Source of the DNA: Chryseobacterium shigense
GTDB lineage: Bacteria; Bacteroidota; Bacteroidia; Flavobacteriales; Weeksellaceae
NCBI RefSeq assembly: GCF_900156575.1
Contig: NZ_FTNY01000001.1
Coordinates: forward strand, 558,001 to 622,000
DNA: 64,000 nt
Direction of reading: 5' to 3'
Positions 61,052 through 64,000 of this stretch are shown one piece after another. The stretch's first letter is position 1; the number at the start of each line of letters is the position of its first letter. The translations under genes and the position numbers were made by a program. The notes under the pieces were generated by a model that had not been told where the DNA came from, did not search any database, and saw nothing but the letters and a program-made list of their open reading frames with translations.

Positions 61052-63910
61052 TTACATATAAGCTTCAATAGGCTCACAAGTACATACTAAGTTTCTGTCT
61101 CCATAAGCTTCATCAACTCTGGATACGGAAGCGAAGAATTTGTGGTCTCTTACCCAATCCAGCGGATAAGCTGCCTTTTCTCTGCTGTATGGTTTATCCC
61201 AAGAATCTGAGATCACCAACTGTTCAGTGTGTGGAGCGTTTTTAAGGACGTTGTTCGCCTGATCTGCTTCTCCATTAGCAATCTCATCGATCTCTTTTTT
61301 GATAGAGATTAATGCTTCTGCAAAACGGTCGATTTCAGACTTGCTTTCAGATTCTGTAGGCTCGATCATCAATGTTCCGGCTACAGGGAAAGAAACGGTT
61401 GGCGCATGGAATCCATAATCCATTAGTCTCTTCGCCACATCAGCTACTTCAATTCCTAAAGTTTTGAACTGACGGAAATCTACGATACATTCGTGAGCTA
61501 CTCTCCCTTCAGTATTTGAATATAAAATAGGGAAATGTTCTGCTAAAATTTCTTTCAGGTAATTTGCATTCAGGATCGCATGTCCGGTTGCCTTTTTCAA
61601 TCCATCTGTTCCTAACATCTTGATGTAAGAATAAGAAATGTTTAGGATCAGACCTGATCCGTAAGGAGCAGCAGAAATACCATCGATGGCTTCTTTAGAA
61701 CCGATTCTGATATTCGCATTGGAAGGAAGGAAAGGAACCAGATGCTTAGCCACACAGATCGGGCCTACTCCAGGACCTCCACCTCCGTGAGGAATCGCAA
61801 AAGTTTTGTGTAAGTTCAGGTGACAAACGTCTGCTCCGATGTTTCCAGGACTTGTGAATCCTACCTGAGCGTTCATGTTGGCACCGTCCATATATACCTG
61901 TCCGCCGTGCTCGTGGATCAAGCTTGTAATTTCTTTAATATTCGCGTCGAAGAATCCGTAAGTAGACGGATAAGTGATCATTACGCAAGATAAATTCGCA
62001 GAATTCTGCTCTGTTTTAGCTTTTAAGTCTTCGAAATCTATTTCTCCGCTTTCAAGATTTTTAACGACAACAATTTTCATTCCTGCCATTGCTGCAGAAG
62101 CCGGGTTGGTTCCGTGTGCAGACTGAGGGATCAATACTACATTTCTATGGCCTTCACCTCTTGAAATGTGATATTCTCTGATCACCATTAATCCTGCATA
62201 CTCACCCTGAGCTCCGGAATTGGGCTGAAGAGAAGTTCCTGCGAAACCAGTGATTTCAGCTAAATCTTTCTCCAGTTCTCTGATCATTTCCTGATAACCT
62301 CCAGCCTGGTCCACCGGTACAAATGGGTGAACAGCTCCCCAGTTATCCCACGAAAGTGGCAACATCTGAGTCGCAGCGTTCAGTTTCATGGTACAAGAAC
62401 CAAGAGAGATCATTGAATGCGTTAATGATAAATCTTTTCTTTCCAAACGTTTGATGTAACGCATCAATTCCGTTTCAGTATGGTATTTGTTGAATACGCT
62501 TTCTGTAAGAATTTCGTCTTTTCTTAAATTCTCCTCAGGAATGCTGTATCCTTCTTTTATTTCTAATTTGAAAGTCTGCTTGTCTTTGAACTGAGCGAAA
62601 GAAGCCATTAAATAATTTAATTTCTCCAAAGTTGTGCTTTCGTTGATCGCAATACTTACCACTCCTTCCGTGAAATAGTTCAGGTTAAGTTTGTGATCAA
62701 GCATCATTCTCATCAATCTTCCTTTCTCATCTTCACTCATCGTGATTTTCACAGTATCGAAGATAGGCTCTTCTACGGTCTGGTAACCTAATGCCTTAAG
62801 ACCGTTTTTCAAAGCGTTGGCTTTAAAGTGGATCTGATCTGCGATATAGTTTAATCCTTTTGGACCGTGATAAACGGCATACATTCCTGCCATTACCGCA
62901 AGAAGTACCTGTGCAGTACAGATATTGGAAGTTGCTCTTTCTCTCTTGATGTGCTGCTCTCTCGTCTGAAGCGCCATTCTCAATGCACGTTTTCCGTACA
63001 TATCCTGAGAAACTCCGATGATTCTTCCCGGAATGTCTCTTTTGTAGTCTTCTCTGCAAGAGAAAAATGCAGCGTGAGGTCCTCCGTATCCTAATGGAAT
63101 ACCAAATCTCTGAGAAGTTCCAACGGCACAGTCAGCACCCATGGAAGCAGGAGATTTAAGTTTCACCAAAGCCATCGGATCACAAGCGACAACCACCTGT
63201 AAATCTAATTTTTTATAGTCTACAATATCTTCAGTATAGTCTAAAACGATACCGTTTTTACCAGGATACTGTAATAAAACACCATAATAGCTCTCGTCCA
63301 ACTGATGGGTTTTGTGGTCTCCTTCCACGATTTCGATTTCTAAACCTTCCGCTTTCGTTTTCAACACTGAAACGGTCTGAGGTAAAACAAGATCGGAAAC
63401 GAAGAATTTGTTGGCATTGGCTTTCTTCTGATCCTTCGTTCTGTTGTTGAAGAACATATGCATCGCTTCCGCAGCCGCAGTAGATTCATCCAGAAGAGAG
63501 GCATTCGCCAGTCCAAATCCTGTAAGGTCACATACTACCGTCTGGAAATTAAGAAGAGCTTCCAGTCTTCCCTGTGCAATTTCAGCCTGATAAGGAGTAT
63601 ACGCCGTATACCAGCTAGGATTTTCAAAGATATTTCTCTGAATAGCTGATGGCAAAAGTGTATTGTGGTATCCAAAACCAATGTAGCTCGTATAATCAGT
63701 ATTCTTCGATGCCAAATCTTTCGAATGGTTCAGCATTTCGTATTCTGAAAGCGGTGCAGAGATCTCAAGATCTTTCTCTAATCGGATAGAAGAAGGAATG
63801 GTCTGAGAAATTAGTTCTTCAATACTTGAAACGCCCAACCTTTCCAGCATTGCCTGTTTATCGGCTTCATTAAGGGAAATGTGACGGCTCACAAACTGTT
63901 CTGTATTCAT
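61052..63910 (-). CDS. gcvP: Glycine dehydrogenase (decarboxylating), P-protein
   Basis: 952 residues, the long homodimer form (E. coli 957). It decarboxylates glycine on PLP and passes the aminomethyl group to the H-protein lipoyl arm of the glycine cleavage system. The N-terminal half starts FVSRHISLNEADKQAMLERL and includes YTPYQAEIAQGRLEALLNFQ. The PLP lysine lies in CHLNLHKTFAIPHGGGGPG, followed by the Gly-rich loop. LGSCTMKLNAATQMLPLSW is also conserved. It is alone here, without gcvT or gcvH. The ATG at 63910 fits homologues; about 90 bp of upstream sequence is present. Confidence 0.97.
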   Translation of the reverse strand: MNTEQFVSRHISLNEADKQAMLERLGVSSIEELISQTIPSSIRLEKDLEISAPLSEYEMLNHSKDLASKNTDYTSYIGFGYHNTLLPSAIQRNIFENPSWYTAYTPYQAEIAQGRLEALLNFQTVVCDLTGFGLANASLLDESTAAAEAMHMFFNNRTKDQKKANANKFFVSDLVLPQTVSVLKTKAEGLEIEIVEGDHKTHQLDESYYGVLLQYPGKNGIVLDYTEDIVDYKKLDLQVVVACDPMALVKLKSPASMGADCAVGTSQRFGIPLGYGGPHAAFFSCREDYKRDIPGRIIGVSQDMYGKRALRMALQTREQHIKRERATSNICTAQVLLAVMAGMYAVYHGPKGLNYIADQIHFKANALKNGLKALGYQTVEEPIFDTVKITMSEDEKGRLMRMMLDHKLNLNYFTEGVVSIAINESTTLEKLNYLMASFAQFKDKQTFKLEIKEGYSIPEENLRKDEILTESVFNKYHTETELMRYIKRLERKDLSLTHSMISLGSCTMKLNAATQMLPLSWDNWGAVHPFVPVDQAGGYQEMIRELEKDLAEITGFAGTSLQPNSGAQGEYAGLMVIREYHISRGEGHRNVVLIPQSAHGTNPASAAMAGMKIVVVKNLESGEIDFEDLKAKTEQNSANLSCVMITYPSTYGFFDANIKEITSLIHEHGGQVYMDGANMNAQVGFTSPGNIGADVCHLNLHKTFAIPHGGGGPGVGPICVAKHLVPFLPSNANIRIGSKEAIDGISAAPYGSGLILNISYSYIKMLGTDGLKKATGHAILNANYLKEILAEHFPILYSNTEGRVAHECIVDFRQFKTLGIEVADVAKRLMDYGFHAPTVSFPVAGTLMIEPTESESKSEIDRFAEALISIKKEIDEIANGEADQANNVLKNAPHTEQLVISDSWDKPYSREKAAYPLDWVRDHKFFASVSRVDEAYGDRNLVCTCEPIEAYM

Positions 63911-64000
63911 TTTTATTTATTAGATTTTGTTTGTAAAAAAGATTCGTAAAATTACATTTTTTTAAACGATTGTACAACAGTTCAAAATTGCTGAAACAAT

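Overview
The window looks like a chromosome segment of a Bacteroidota bacterium of the Flavobacteriia, most probably Chryseobacterium or a close Weeksellaceae relative. The signs are low G+C, Bacteroidota-type promoters (TTTG-N19-TAnnTTTG at 11030-11060), a type IX secretion (T9SS) sorting-domain protein, lipoproteins, DUF4377, DUF962 and DUF6268 proteins, and short degenerate intergenic repeats. The genus is an inference; no rRNA gene is present.

Layout. 1-6.6 kb: a partial atypical SDR, a MarR regulator, a VIT-family transporter, a decayed coding remnant, a heme-binding-like gene broken by one frameshift, a TetR regulator beside a decayed exported-protein remnant, and a VOC protein. 6.8-12.4 kb: a large AsmA-like protein, an S41 peptidase, a small orphan gene with a textbook promoter, and an exported RidA-like protein. 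12.6-16.3 kb: the oxidative pentose phosphate operon gnd-zwf-pgl on the minus strand. 16.8-20.5 kb: a stand-alone lpxD of higher G+C, a BamA-like outer-membrane protein and a DoxX-like protein. 20.9-33.4 kb: a minus-strand polymorphic toxin operon made of a T9SS-sorted protein, a 3596-residue SpvB/VCBS/RHS protein with a pretoxin Hint domain and a variable C-terminal tip, and a translationally coupled putative immunity gene. 34-39 kb: tRNA-Arg, an outer-membrane barrel protein and a 987-residue TPR protein. 39-45 kb: CocE/NonD hydrolase, APC permease, Mpo1-like protein, DUF4377 lipoprotein and a Fur-family regulator. 45.15-46.1 kb: a 288-bp tandem repeat array. 46-53 kb: dGTPase, Fpg/Nei glycosylase, a methyltransferase with an NTF2-like protein, and a LytS/LytTR two-component system diverging from a two-gene outer-membrane operon. 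53-64 kb: an SMR transporter, three tiny membrane proteins, an AAA ATPase coupled to a YggS-type PLP protein, a second S41 peptidase, an AT-rich HTH-like/DUF4062 pair and gcvP.

Most notable: (i) the T9SS/RHS/Hint/toxin/immunity operon, whose tip resembles RelE/ParE-like toxins; (ii) four 9-bp half-sites with exact 21-bp spacing in the LytS/LytTR divergent intergenic region; (iii) the HTH-like + DUF4062 pair, a candidate uncharacterised defence module; (iv) small membrane proteins of similar build, including a 27-residue one behind a near-consensus promoter; (v) several gene remnants that show ongoing decay in the accessory stretches. Everything was read by eye without database searches, so family names rest on recognised motifs and architecture.
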